A DNA stretch of 64,000 nt from Pedobacter sp. MC2016-24 (GTDB lineage Bacteria; Bacteroidota; Bacteroidia; Sphingobacteriales; Sphingobacteriaceae). The position numbers and the translations under genes are program-made. Below, piece by piece: positions 1 to 7,510 of this stretch. Within the stretch, counting starts at the first letter, position 1; each line of letters starts with the position of its first letter. The notes under the pieces were generated by a model that was given only the letters and a program-made list of their open reading frames with translations, made no database searches and was not told where the DNA came from. The stretch is from contig NZ_JADFBX010000002.1 of the NCBI RefSeq assembly GCF_015223055.1, positions 124,001 through 188,000 of the forward strand. The letters are read 5' to 3'.

Positions 1-1
1 A

Positions 2-484
2 GAAGCAGAAGCAAGTGCAAAAGGTATTATTGATAAATTCTTCTCTATTAAAGGAACGAAGTCTGTAGATCATTTCCATAAGAAATTAGGAAAGATCATG
101 TGGGAGCGTTGCGGTATGGCGCGTAATGCTGAAGGCCTTAAAAAAGGTATTGAAGAGATTCAGCAGTTGCGTAAAGATTTCTGGAGCGATTTGCGTGTTC
201 CGGGTGATGCAAACGAACTGAACCCTGAGTTAGAAAAAGCAGGTCGTGTGGCCGACTTTATTGAGCTTGGCGAGTTGATGTGTATGGATGCCCTGAACAG
301 GAACGAATCTTGCGGAGGACACTTCCGTGAAGAATATCAAACTGAAGAAGGTGAAGCTTTGAGGGACGATGTAAATTACGCTTATGTTGCCGCCTGGGAA
401 TATAAGGGTGATGTGAAATTTGAACTTCATAAAGAAGAGCTGAAGTTTGAAAATATCAAAGTTGCACAAAGAAGTTATAAATAG
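2..484 (+). CDS. sdhA: succinate dehydrogenase/fumarate reductase flavoprotein subunit, C-terminal part
   Basis: The gene enters from the left edge, and its last 160 residues are readable in frame from base 2. SdhA carries FAD and oxidises succinate to fumarate on the cytoplasmic side of complex II. The visible part is the C-terminal helical and capping region, with the ESCGGHFREEYQTEEGEA stretch near the end that is typical of Bacteroidota SdhA and contains the conserved arginine region. It stops 19 bases before sdhB, so the two are co-transcribed; sdhC would lie upstream outside the window. The FAD-binding N-terminus cannot be seen, so the assignment rests on the C-terminus and the sdhB neighbour. 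Confidence 0.93.
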   Translation, partial: EAEASAKGIIDKFFSIKGTKSVDHFHKKLGKIMWERCGMARNAEGLKKGIEEIQQLRKDFWSDLRVPGDANELNPELEKAGRVADFIELGELMCMDALNRNESCGGHFREEYQTEEGEALRDDVNYAYVAAWEYKGDVKFELHKEELKFENIKVAQRSYK

Positions 485-503
485 GTTTTAAAATCTCAAT
501 ACC

Positions 504-1274
504 ATGAGTACAGAAAATATGAATTTAACGCTGAAAGTATGGCGTCAAAAAGATCACAAAGCCAAAGGTAATTTGGTAGATTATAAATTATCTGATATTT
601 CACCTGATATGTCATTCTTAGAAATGTTTGACGTATTGAATGAAGGTCTTGTTGATAAAGGAGAAGAGCCTGTTGTATTTGATCATGATTGTCGCGAAGG
701 TATTTGCGGTGCATGTTCCATGTTCATCAACGGACAGCCACATGGTCCGCTGCAGGGGGTAACCACCTGCCAGCTGCACATGCGTTCGTTTAAAGACGGA
801 GATACCATTGTGGTTGAACCATGGAGAGCGCAGGCTTTTCCGGTAGTTAAAGATTTAATGGTAGATCGGTCTGCCTTCGACAGAGTAATTGCAGCAGGAG
901 GCTTTATTTCGGTAAATACCGGAAACGCCCAGGATGCCAATAGCCTGCCGATCCCTAAGGTACAAGCCGATTCAGCTTTTGAAGCCGCAGCTTGTATTGG
1001 TTGTGGTGCTTGTGTGGCCACCTGTAAAAACGCTTCTGCGATGTTATTCGTTTCTGCAAAGATTTCTCAGTTGGCACAATTGCCTCAGGGACAGCCGGAA
1101 CGTTACCGCAGGGTTCAAAGTATGGTTGCTCAGATGGACGCAGAAGGTTTTGGAAATTGTACCAATACCGGAGCTTGTGAGGCTGAATGTCCTAAGGGCA
1201 TCTCTCTAGAGAATATTGCACGCATGAACAGAGATTTTTATTCGGCTAAATTTGTATCTGAGGAATCTATTTAA
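504..1274 (+). CDS. sdhB: succinate dehydrogenase/fumarate reductase iron-sulfur subunit
   Basis: This is a 256-residue SdhB/FrdB, which passes electrons from the SdhA flavin through three iron-sulfur clusters to the membrane quinone. The N-terminal ferredoxin domain holds the [2Fe-2S] ligands in [12 protein letters not shown] and the later TTCQLH. The C-terminal domain holds [11 protein letters not shown] and [12 protein letters not shown] for the [4Fe-4S] and [3Fe-4S] centres. The length is normal for the Bacteroidota (SdhCAB) type. It is the last gene of the operon and is followed within 31 bases by a strong hairpin terminator. Confidence 0.97.
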   Translation: MSTENMNLTLKVWRQKDHKAKGNLVDYKLSDISPDMSFLEMFDVLNEGLVDKGEEPVVFDHDCREGICGACSMFINGQPHGPLQGVTTCQLHMRSFKDGDTIVVEPWRAQAFPVVKDLMVDRSAFDRVIAAGGFISVNTGNAQDANSLPIPKVQADSAFEAAACIGCGACVATCKNASAMLFVSAKISQLAQLPQGQPERYRRVQSMVAQMDAEGFGNCTNTGACEAECPKGISLENIARMNRDFYSAKFVSEESI

Positions 1275-1304
1275 TAGATTTATAGCACGAGACAAGGTAT
1301 TACA

Positions 1305-1345
1305 CGGAAAACCCCGGCTAAATTTAGCTGGGGTTTTCCGCTTTT
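1305..1345 (+). terminator. intrinsic terminator of the sdh operon
   Basis: Bases 1305-1322 pair with 1323-1340 in a nearly perfect inverted repeat (one G-T wobble), rich in CCCC/GGGG, followed by CTTTT. Allowing for a small loop this gives a stem of about 16 base pairs. It lies between sdhB and the convergent M56 peptidase gene and can serve both strands. Confidence 0.85.
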
Positions 1346-1356
1346 AATAGGGGAAT

Positions 1357-3378
1357 TTATTTTTCGTTTTTTGTGGGTGTAGCCTTTTCGTTCTCGGCGG
1401 CTTTTCCTTTGGTGGTTACGATAATGACGCCATTTGCGCCTTTCAATCCATATATTGCCGTTGCGTTTGCATCTTTTAATATGCTTATGGATTCGATCTG
1501 ATTGGGATCAAGTGTTTTCATGTCTACATTTTCTGTAATTTTTCCATCAATCACGTATAATGGTGGATTGGTTACTGAACCTCCGTTTCTGATGGCTAAG
1601 CCACCCTCATCGCCAAATCTGATACCCTCTACTCTTCCTGCGGGTTTTTCTATTGCGCCAGTTGGATTGGCAGGTTTATTCAAGGTAAAACTGATCGGGA
1701 TATTGTATTTCACCCTTACCGCTTTACCATCCTGAATGCCCGGGTTCCATTTAGGTGATTCTTCCAATACCCTGACTGCCTCTTCGTCCGTTCCGGAACC
1801 CAGTTTTCGCTCTACCTTAATGTCCGTTAATTTTCCGTCTTTTTCCACAACAAAGGACACAAACACTTTTCCCTGGGTATTGTTTTTAACGGCTTCTGCC
1901 GGATATTTTACGCTGCTTTTCAAATAAGCATAGAAATTCTGCATCCCTCCGGGAAAACCAGGCTGGGTTTCTATAGAAACGAAATCATATACCTTCGTGT
2001 CGTTCTGATCTATCCCTACCTGCGACAGGTTAATCGTTTTTTGGGCAGTTTCTGCTCCGCCGGCATAGGCCATTATTGAAATGTCATTCAAAGCAGCATA
2101 TCCCTTAACCGGAGCGATATTGGTGTTGAGCTTTGGGGTATTGGCACCAGAAAGAACGAACTGAACTTTAATGGTGTAATTGCCATTTTTAAGATCTTTA
2201 TAGCCGTTGTAGACAGCGATTCTTCTCATGACTTCGGCATCGCAACCTCCGGCTAATTTTTGTGCAATACCCACGTTTTCCAGGGTTCCATCAGTCAGGG
2301 TAAATTTGATCATGGTTGTACCCTGGATTTTATCCTGGTGCGCAACAGCAGGGTATCTGACTGTTTTTTTCATATACTGGTAGAAATCTTCCCAGCCTTC
2401 AAGCGTTTGAACGCTGGCCTGATTAATGGTCAGCTTCTTTTTTAAAGCGCTTGGTACCATGGGCTGGATAGATTCCGTTACCACTTCTGTAACCACATCG
2501 ATCGGATTGCCCGATGGCAGCTCTTCAGTGATGGCTTTGATTTTTTCATTGTTTTTAATCGTTGCCGATGACAAGGTCAGTGCAATGGCAAAAAGGGGTA
2601 AAAACAGGCCATACTTCAGGATGGCGGTTTTTCTGGATCTTTGTTTATAGAGCATAAAAATTCTTTTTTTAATTAGTGATTTGTTAAAAAAACTATTGGT
2701 CAGTGATTCTGAGGTTACGCCAAAAGCACTGCTGAGCAGTAGTAATGCGTATTGTTTTTTATCGCCCTGAAATTCGGCAGCCTCTTCGTCCGCCAGGTAT
2801 TCATGGATATTTTTAATTGATTTTTTGTACAGGTAAATGATGGGATTAAACCAGGTCAGGATCGCTACGGCTTCAAAGATGATAATGTCCAGGCTGTGTA
2901 GTTGCCGGGCATGGGTTGCTTCATGAATATTGATGGTCTGGTGTTCCGGCATTTCCTGATCTACATGGACTTTACTGAAAAAGGAAAAGGCAGCTCCGTT
3001 TGAGGGCTGATGACGAAGGCTTTTTCCCACCAGATACAGTTTCATGATGAACCTGCAGCTAAAAAAGAGTACCCCAACAGCATAAATCAGTACCAATAGA
3101 TTTCCCGGGCTTAGCGCATGGCTGTCTTGCGGTTCAACAATGACCTGTGTCATGAAGTCGTTGAGTTGTCCCACACTTGCATAGATCGGTTCCGCGACGG
3201 CTTGCTGGCTAAACCATTCAAATCGGAGAAAAGGAATAGCGAAAGACAGTACGGCTGCCGATACCAGGTAAATCCGGTTCAGGATGAAATAAGTTTCCTT
3301 GTCTAACAAGAACTTATAAAAGCCATAAAATACAATTAAGTAAATGTTGACTTGCAGGAGGTAGTGTGCCCAACTCAT
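1357..3378 (-). CDS. M56 (BlaR1-like) membrane metallopeptidase with two TonB C-terminal domains and a receptor-plug tail
   Basis: This 673-residue protein starts with the BlaR1/MecR1-type membrane peptidase module. Hydrophobic segments lie near residues 5-24, 36-52, 92-110 and 164-182, with the zinc motif HEATH at 152-156 and a further segment at 253-271. The rest should be periplasmic: two TonB-C-like domains (about 328-410 and 476-565, both with the FY-YxKxxVxYPAxA pattern) and a short plug-like module (604-657, PPLYVIDG to GLKGANGVIIVTTKG) like those at the N-terminus of SusC-type receptors. There is no penicillin-binding domain. It overlaps the upstream BlaI-type repressor gene by 4 bases, which suggests signal-dependent cleavage of that repressor as in BlaR1/BlaI. 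The ligand is unknown. Confidence 0.88.
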   Translation of the reverse strand: MSWAHYLLQVNIYLIVFYGFYKFLLDKETYFILNRIYLVSAAVLSFAIPFLRFEWFSQQAVAEPIYASVGQLNDFMTQVIVEPQDSHALSPGNLLVLIYAVGVLFFSCRFIMKLYLVGKSLRHQPSNGAAFSFFSKVHVDQEMPEHQTINIHEATHARQLHSLDIIIFEAVAILTWFNPIIYLYKKSIKNIHEYLADEEAAEFQGDKKQYALLLLSSAFGVTSESLTNSFFNKSLIKKRIFMLYKQRSRKTAILKYGLFLPLFAIALTLSSATIKNNEKIKAITEELPSGNPIDVVTEVVTESIQPMVPSALKKKLTINQASVQTLEGWEDFYQYMKKTVRYPAVAHQDKIQGTTMIKFTLTDGTLENVGIAQKLAGGCDAEVMRRIAVYNGYKDLKNGNYTIKVQFVLSGANTPKLNTNIAPVKGYAALNDISIMAYAGGAETAQKTINLSQVGIDQNDTKVYDFVSIETQPGFPGGMQNFYAYLKSSVKYPAEAVKNNTQGKVFVSFVVEKDGKLTDIKVERKLGSGTDEEAVRVLEESPKWNPGIQDGKAVRVKYNIPISFTLNKPANPTGAIEKPAGRVEGIRFGDEGGLAIRNGGSVTNPPLYVIDGKITENVDMKTLDPNQIESISILKDANATAIYGLKGANGVIIVTTKGKAAENEKATPTKNEK

Positions 3379-3752
3379 CTTGGTCTGTTTTTAATTTTGT
3401 TGATCATTTTCAGGATTTCGTCTACATCGCTGACATCCAGCTTTTCTTCCTTGACAAAGAAAGAGAACATGCTTTCTACAGAATTCTCAAAATAGTTGTC
3501 AAGCAGTTTTTCTGTCGCATGGCGTTTATAGTCTTCGCGACTGATCAGCGGATAGTATTGATGTGATTTACCAAAGGCTTCATGGCCTATAAATCCCTTG
3601 GTCTCGAGAATCCGGATAATGGTGGATACAGTATTGTATGCAGGTTTCGGTTCGGGCAAGAAGTCCATGACCTCTTTTACGAAGCCTTTTTCGATTTGCC
3701 AGATGATTTGCATGATTTGTTCTTCTGCCTTGGTCAGGTCCTTAATGTCCAT
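3375..3752 (-). CDS. BlaI/MecI/CopY-family transcriptional repressor
   Basis: This 125-residue protein has the winged-helix N-terminus of the BlaI/MecI family (LTKAEEQIMQIIWQ, then PAYNTVSTIIRILETKGFI) and a C-terminal dimerisation region. Such repressors bind paired dyads as dimers and are inactivated by proteolysis through a partner M56 peptidase. That partner is encoded directly downstream with a 4-base ATGA overlap. Two dyads of ACTAA/TTAGT type lie 64-103 bases upstream of its start codon and are the likely autoregulatory operators. The regulated stress or ligand cannot be told from sequence. Confidence 0.92.
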   Translation of the reverse strand: MDIKDLTKAEEQIMQIIWQIEKGFVKEVMDFLPEPKPAYNTVSTIIRILETKGFIGHEAFGKSHQYYPLISREDYKRHATEKLLDNYFENSVESMFSFFVKEEKLDVSDVDEILKMINKIKNRPR

Positions 3753-3815
3753 ATGGATTAGTTTATGTTGCTTTATTCAAAAGTTAATTCTGGTTAACGC
3801 GTATTTCCCAGTATA

Positions 3816-3829
3816 ACTAAAGATTTAGT
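3816..3829. promoter_or_regulatory. putative BlaI operator, dyad 1
   Basis: ACTAAA-GA-TTTAGT is a perfect 14-base dyad upstream of the BlaI/M56 operon. Together with the related dyad at 3840-3855 (centre to centre 25 bases) it is well placed for repressor dimers. The BlaI family is known to bind paired dyads; assigning this motif to this repressor is inference. Confidence 0.55.
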
Positions 3830-3839
3830 ATAAAGCTAT

Positions 3840-3855
3840 AACTAATATTTTAGTT
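3840..3855. promoter_or_regulatory. putative BlaI operator, dyad 2
   Basis: AACTAA-TATT-TTAGTT is a perfect 16-base dyad sharing its ACTAA/TTAGT arms with the dyad at 3816-3829. It lies between the small membrane-peptide gene's terminator and the BlaI gene. Confidence 0.5.
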
Positions 3856-3870
3856 TTCAAAATAAAGCAC

Positions 3871-3898
3871 AAAAAAAATGGCAGTATCCACCGCCATT
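3871..3898 (-). terminator. intrinsic terminator after the 56-residue peptide gene
   Basis: On the minus strand AATGGC pairs with GCCATT (loop of ten bases) and is followed directly by a run of Ts. It ends the transcript of the small gene at 3963-4133 before the BlaI operon begins, so the two are separate units. Confidence 0.65.
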
Positions 3899-3962
3899 CT
3901 TTTCTTATTAACTTAACTAAATTGATGTATTCCTATTTTGAAGCTTGTTAAAGCGTGTTTTT

Positions 3963-4133
3963 TTATTTGAACGGATTGGAAATTTTAATATACGATGTTT
4001 TTGATCCGGACGGTTTTGTGGCGAAATCATCATCTTGATTGGCATTGTGGCTGGTTACGAAAGTAAGCAGCATCATCATAAAAACAGGGATTAACAGCAA
4101 TAAGAAAGGAGATACATTTGCTAGCTTTTTCAT
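3963..4133 (-). CDS. 56-residue membrane-anchored peptide, function unknown
   Basis: This is a short frame of 56 codons plus stop beginning MKKLANVSPF. Residues 8-27 form one hydrophobic helix (PFLLLLIPVFMMMLLTFV), followed by a polar tail with an acidic NQDDD stretch and a basic end. It could be an uncleaved signal-anchor or a small inner-membrane protein with its tail outside. The start codon, the Bacteroidota-like AT-rich leader and a dedicated hairpin terminator 65 bases downstream support it as a real gene. I do not recognise a named family and give no function. Confidence 0.6.
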   Translation of the reverse strand: MKKLANVSPFLLLLIPVFMMMLLTFVTSHNANQDDDFATKPSGSKTSYIKISNPFK

Positions 4134-4166
4134 CGTCTTTATATTTAAATTTTTATATTGTTTCTG

Positions 4167-4180
4167 TTTGTTGAAACAAA
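4167..4180. promoter_or_regulatory. dyad in the divergent intergenic region
   Basis: TTTGTT-GA-AACAAA is a perfect 14-base dyad 34 bases upstream of the small peptide start and about 195 bases upstream of the divergent sensor-kinase gene. It may be an operator, but no regulator can be assigned. Confidence 0.3.
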
Positions 4181-4374
4181 TAGAATGATAAAAAACATCC
4201 TGCTAAAATCTTTTAGACCAAGTGTATATTATCTTAGATAAACGGCTAATTTGAATAGCTTTGTAATTGATTGGGAGATTTTACCCGTTGGTAGAAGAAA
4301 ATCGCCAGTTTGTCGAAATCGAATGGGTCATGATGCATTTTTGAATAGTTTCATGACTGGTAAAATGTTTTATA

Positions 4375-5412
4375 ATGAAAAGAAAAGGCCCTTTAATTGT
4401 CCATTTGTTTTTTTGGCTGCTGATTTTTACGGTACTGCTATGGGATACTTTGGCGGGTGTAGACCCTCAGCCTTCGCGCAATGAGATTTTAATCAAGATT
4501 GGCTATTTCGCCCTGATCAACCTATCTATATTTTACATCAACTATACCTTGCTGATCCCAATCCTGGTCAAGGAAAAGAAAAAATACGGTTTATACATCG
4601 TGTCTATCATACTGCTGATCGCGGTGATGGTGGTGATTAAAACCATAGTGGCCACACTCTACGCCGATTTGTTCCTGAAATACTTAAGCGAGAACTCAGG
4701 AGAGATTGAATATTACGAAATTACCAAATATGTACTTTCGGCCATCTTTGTTTCCGGATTTTTTGTGGTGGTCAGCGCCTTGCTGAAGTTTGCGATAGAC
4801 TGGTTTGGCAGTGAACGCATCCAGCGCGACCTGGTCAGCGAGAAGCGTGACATGGAGCTTCAATTTTTAAAATCACAGCTAAATCCACATTTTTTATTCA
4901 ATTCCCTGAATAATATTTATTCACTGGCCTATCAGAAGTCGGACAAAACCGCAGATGCAATTTTAAAACTATCGGAGATCATGCGGTACATGATTTACGA
5001 AAGTAACGACAGCTGGGTCTCGCTCAGTAAGGAGATTACCTATGTACAGAGTTATATTGAATTGCAGAAATTGCGGTTTAAAGATGGTGCCGCGGTTGAA
5101 TTTACCATAAATGGAGAAATTGATGACCAGCCGGTGGTGCCGCTCATCCTGATCTCTTTCGTGGAGAATGCTTTTAAGCACGGCGTAGCAAACGATCCCA
5201 ATGATCCCATTAAGATCGATATCATCGCCAATCAGAAAATATTACACTTCAGTGTGAGCAATAAAAAGAATAAATCGAATAAGGACCAAATGGGGGGGGT
5301 AGGCCTGAACAATGTAGAGCGCAGGCTGCAATTGCTATATCCGGAAAGGTATAAATTAAATATCGTAAATTCGGCCACCCATTATACCACTGAACTAATG
5401 TTAGACATATGA
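4375..5412 (+). CDS. LytS/YehU-type membrane sensor histidine kinase
   Basis: This 345-residue kinase has four predicted membrane helices (about residues 8-24, 41-65, 73-95, 118-140) and little extracytoplasmic sequence. The His_kinase domain follows, with the phosphoacceptor H172 in LNPHFLFNSLNNIYSL. The ATPase part keeps the N-box ISFVENAFKHG and a glycine box GGVGLNNVERRL. This is the LytS/YehU class, which phosphorylates a LytTR-type response regulator. That regulator follows with an ATGA overlap. The input signal is unknown and may be membrane state. The upstream 112 bases contain TAGCTTTG (4256-4263), which fits the Bacteroidota -7 box, but no clear -33 element. Confidence 0.94.
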   Translation: MKRKGPLIVHLFFWLLIFTVLLWDTLAGVDPQPSRNEILIKIGYFALINLSIFYINYTLLIPILVKEKKKYGLYIVSIILLIAVMVVIKTIVATLYADLFLKYLSENSGEIEYYEITKYVLSAIFVSGFFVVVSALLKFAIDWFGSERIQRDLVSEKRDMELQFLKSQLNPHFLFNSLNNIYSLAYQKSDKTADAILKLSEIMRYMIYESNDSWVSLSKEITYVQSYIELQKLRFKDGAAVEFTINGEIDDQPVVPLILISFVENAFKHGVANDPNDPIKIDIIANQKILHFSVSNKKNKSNKDQMGGVGLNNVERRLQLLYPERYKLNIVNSATHYTTELMLDI

Positions 5413-6161
5413 CAAAATTAAAATGTATTGCTATTGATGATGAACCACTGGCTTTGGATATTATTGAGGATTATGTCTCTAAAGTGCCTTTTCTGGAGTT
5501 GGTAAAACGTACAGAAAATGCGATCGAAGCTTTGCAAATGGTACAGGCTGGTGGCATTGACCTGGTTTTTCTGGACATTCAAATGCCTGAATTAACAGGA
5601 ATCCAGTTTCTTAAAATTGCCAGTGGAAAATCCAACTATATATTGACTACCGCCTATTCTCAATATGCATTGGAGAGTTATGATTTGAATGTATCAGACT
5701 ATTTGTTGAAACCAATTGCTTTTGATCGTTTTTATAAGGCGGTGGAAAAGGTTAACAACCGCGTCAGTGCTTCTGGCGCAGCAGTGCCTGCTCCTCAGCC
5801 GATACTCAGTTCGGCTCCTTTTTCTGCTACGTCTCATCCCGTTCAGGATTTCATCTTTGTCAAGACCGAGCATAAGATTCAAAAAATTGAACTGAAAGAT
5901 ATTTTATACATTGAAGGCTTGAAGGATTACATTTCCATTTTTACGAAGACAGAGCGCATCATTACGCTACAGAACATGAAGAAAATGGAAGAGACCTTAC
6001 CCAAAGCTCAGTTTATCCGGGTACATAAATCTTATATTATTGCATTGGATAAGATTGAAAGTATAGAGCGCAGCCGGATTTCCATACATGGTAAGGTGAT
6101 TCCGATCGGGGATACCTACCGCGATGAATTTTTCAGGCACATTGACAATAAGAATATTTAA
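5409..6161 (+). CDS. LytTR-family response regulator
   Basis: This 250-residue protein has an N-terminal receiver domain with the acidic pair IDDEP near residue 10, phosphoacceptor D56 in VFLDIQMPE, and the KPI lysine in LLKPIAFDRF. After a proline/alanine/serine-rich linker (about 121-148) comes a LytTR DNA-binding domain (149-248: FIFVKTEHKIQKIELKDI, FIRVHKSYII). It is the partner of the kinase immediately upstream, overlapping it by 4 bases. Targets of LytTR regulators are often close by, but no obvious LytTR direct repeats are visible here. Its stop codon overlaps that of the convergent acyltransferase gene. Confidence 0.95.
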   Translation: MTKLKCIAIDDEPLALDIIEDYVSKVPFLELVKRTENAIEALQMVQAGGIDLVFLDIQMPELTGIQFLKIASGKSNYILTTAYSQYALESYDLNVSDYLLKPIAFDRFYKAVEKVNNRVSASGAAVPAPQPILSSAPFSATSHPVQDFIFVKTEHKIQKIELKDILYIEGLKDYISIFTKTERIITLQNMKKMEETLPKAQFIRVHKSYIIALDKIESIERSRISIHGKVIPIGDTYRDEFFRHIDNKNI

Positions 6162-6907
6162 AGGGTTCTGACAGGCTGCTGAAGCTTTTCGCGAATTGCA
6201 TTCTCAGCTTCCAGGACCAATTCTTCCGGATTTTTACCCGATGTATGGAGTGGTTGAAGTACCGTCCACCTCAGCTTTTCGCCAAAGCTTAAGGGGTAAG
6301 ATCCATATTGGACAAGTTTCCAGGAGTTTTCTATCGCCACAGGTACAATCAGGGCCTCTGGTGCTGCTTTCAAAAGTGTAGCAATGCCACCCACGTGAAA
6401 AGGTTTCATTTGTCCGTCTTTGGCCCGTGTACCTTCTGCAAAGATGAGTGTAGACCAGTTTTTTTCTTTCATTCTGCGGCCCAGTTTGATGATTTCTGAA
6501 ACGGCCTGCTTGCTGTCCTTGCGATCAATGTTGGCGCCACCGCCGTATTTCAGGTTGAATGAAATGGAGGGAATGCCCTTGGTGAGTTCAATTTTTGAGA
6601 TGAACTTGACATGGTGTTTCCTCAAAAACCAGATCAGTGCGGGAATGTCATACATGCTCTGGTGGTTGGCTACAAATATTTTAGGCTGCCCTTCAGGAAG
6701 GTTTTGCTGGTTGATGAAAGTAACCGAAGAACCCAAAAACAGATCGCAATAGGTTAAACAGAAGTTGAGGGCATCTACAGATACCTTATGTGCTTTGTAC
6801 CCAAAAAAGCGGTAGCAGATCCATTGGATGGGGTGGAAGATCAGTAAGGAAAGTCCGAACATCACATAGAAAAGCGGACTGAAAATATAGCCTAAAAACT
6901 TATTCAT
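6158..6907 (-). CDS. plsC: 1-acyl-sn-glycerol-3-phosphate acyltransferase family protein
   Basis: This 249-residue member of the PlsC/LPLAT superfamily would transfer an acyl chain to lysophosphatidic acid at the inner membrane. It has an N-terminal hydrophobic anchor (about 4-30), the catalytic NHxxxxD motif NHQSMYD at 81-87, and the glycerophosphate-binding EGTR motif at 158-161 (FAEGTRAKDG), followed by FHVGGIATLL. The length is typical. It is the second gene of a two-gene unit behind the Nudix hydrolase, 14 bases apart. Other substrates (ornithine lipid, lyso-lipid) cannot be excluded from motifs alone. Confidence 0.9.
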   Translation of the reverse strand: MNKFLGYIFSPLFYVMFGLSLLIFHPIQWICYRFFGYKAHKVSVDALNFCLTYCDLFLGSSVTFINQQNLPEGQPKIFVANHQSMYDIPALIWFLRKHHVKFISKIELTKGIPSISFNLKYGGGANIDRKDSKQAVSEIIKLGRRMKEKNWSTLIFAEGTRAKDGQMKPFHVGGIATLLKAAPEALIVPVAIENSWKLVQYGSYPLSFGEKLRWTVLQPLHTSGKNPEELVLEAENAIREKLQQPVRTL

Positions 6908-6921
6908 AATTGACCTGACGG

Positions 6922-7476
6922 TTATAAGTGTCCTTCCTGGATTAATATTTTTGTTCTTAAAATGGCGGCAACACTCATGCTGTCTGTGATTTGCCCCTGT
7001 ATAACCATTTGATAAGCCTCTTCAAAAGGCAATTTACGAATGCTGAGTGCCTCAGTCTCTTCTGGCGAAGATTGACCCATTGTTAAACCTCTGGCAATGT
7101 AAATGATGGCCAGTTCATTGCTCACGGAATTGGACAGGTGCATGCGCTGCAGTTCCAGCCATTCTGTAGCGATGAGCCCGGTTTCTTCTGCCAGTTCCCT
7201 TTGCGCACTTTCCAGCGGTTCAGTTTCCAGGGGACCGCCCCCTTCCGGTATTTCCCAGCTGTAAGCTTTAATCGGATATCGGTACTGCCCAACCAGCCAG
7301 GTATTGTGATCTTCATCCAAAGGCAAGATACCAATGGCGTAGTTTTTAAAATGAACCTCGCCGTAAATACCCTGACCACCAGATGGATTGATGACCTGGT
7401 GTTCTGTTAATCCGATCCAGTTGTTTTCATAGACCTTGTGGCTTTCGATTGTTACCCAGGGATTGTGCTGTTCCAT
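6922..7476 (-). CDS. Nudix hydrolase, ADP-ribose pyrophosphatase-like
   Basis: This 184-residue hydrolase has a Nudix box at about residues 79-101, with the metal-binding core RELAEETG. The glutamate expected earlier in the box is shifted or replaced, as in many ADP-ribose pyrophosphatases. The N-terminal beta-strands (YAIGILPLDEDHNTWLVGQYRYPI, then SWEIPEGG) match the NudF/YffH-like group that cleaves ADP-ribose or other nucleoside diphosphate sugars. It lies upstream of the PlsC-like gene with a short gap, on the same strand. The substrate is inferred only from family resemblance. Confidence 0.88.
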   Translation of the reverse strand: MEQHNPWVTIESHKVYENNWIGLTEHQVINPSGGQGIYGEVHFKNYAIGILPLDEDHNTWLVGQYRYPIKAYSWEIPEGGGPLETEPLESAQRELAEETGLIATEWLELQRMHLSNSVSNELAIIYIARGLTMGQSSPEETEALSIRKLPFEEAYQMVIQGQITDSMSVAAILRTKILIQEGHL

Positions 7477-7510
7477 GGCCGCAATATACGAAATTCTGAT
7501 TTTTTCTCTG

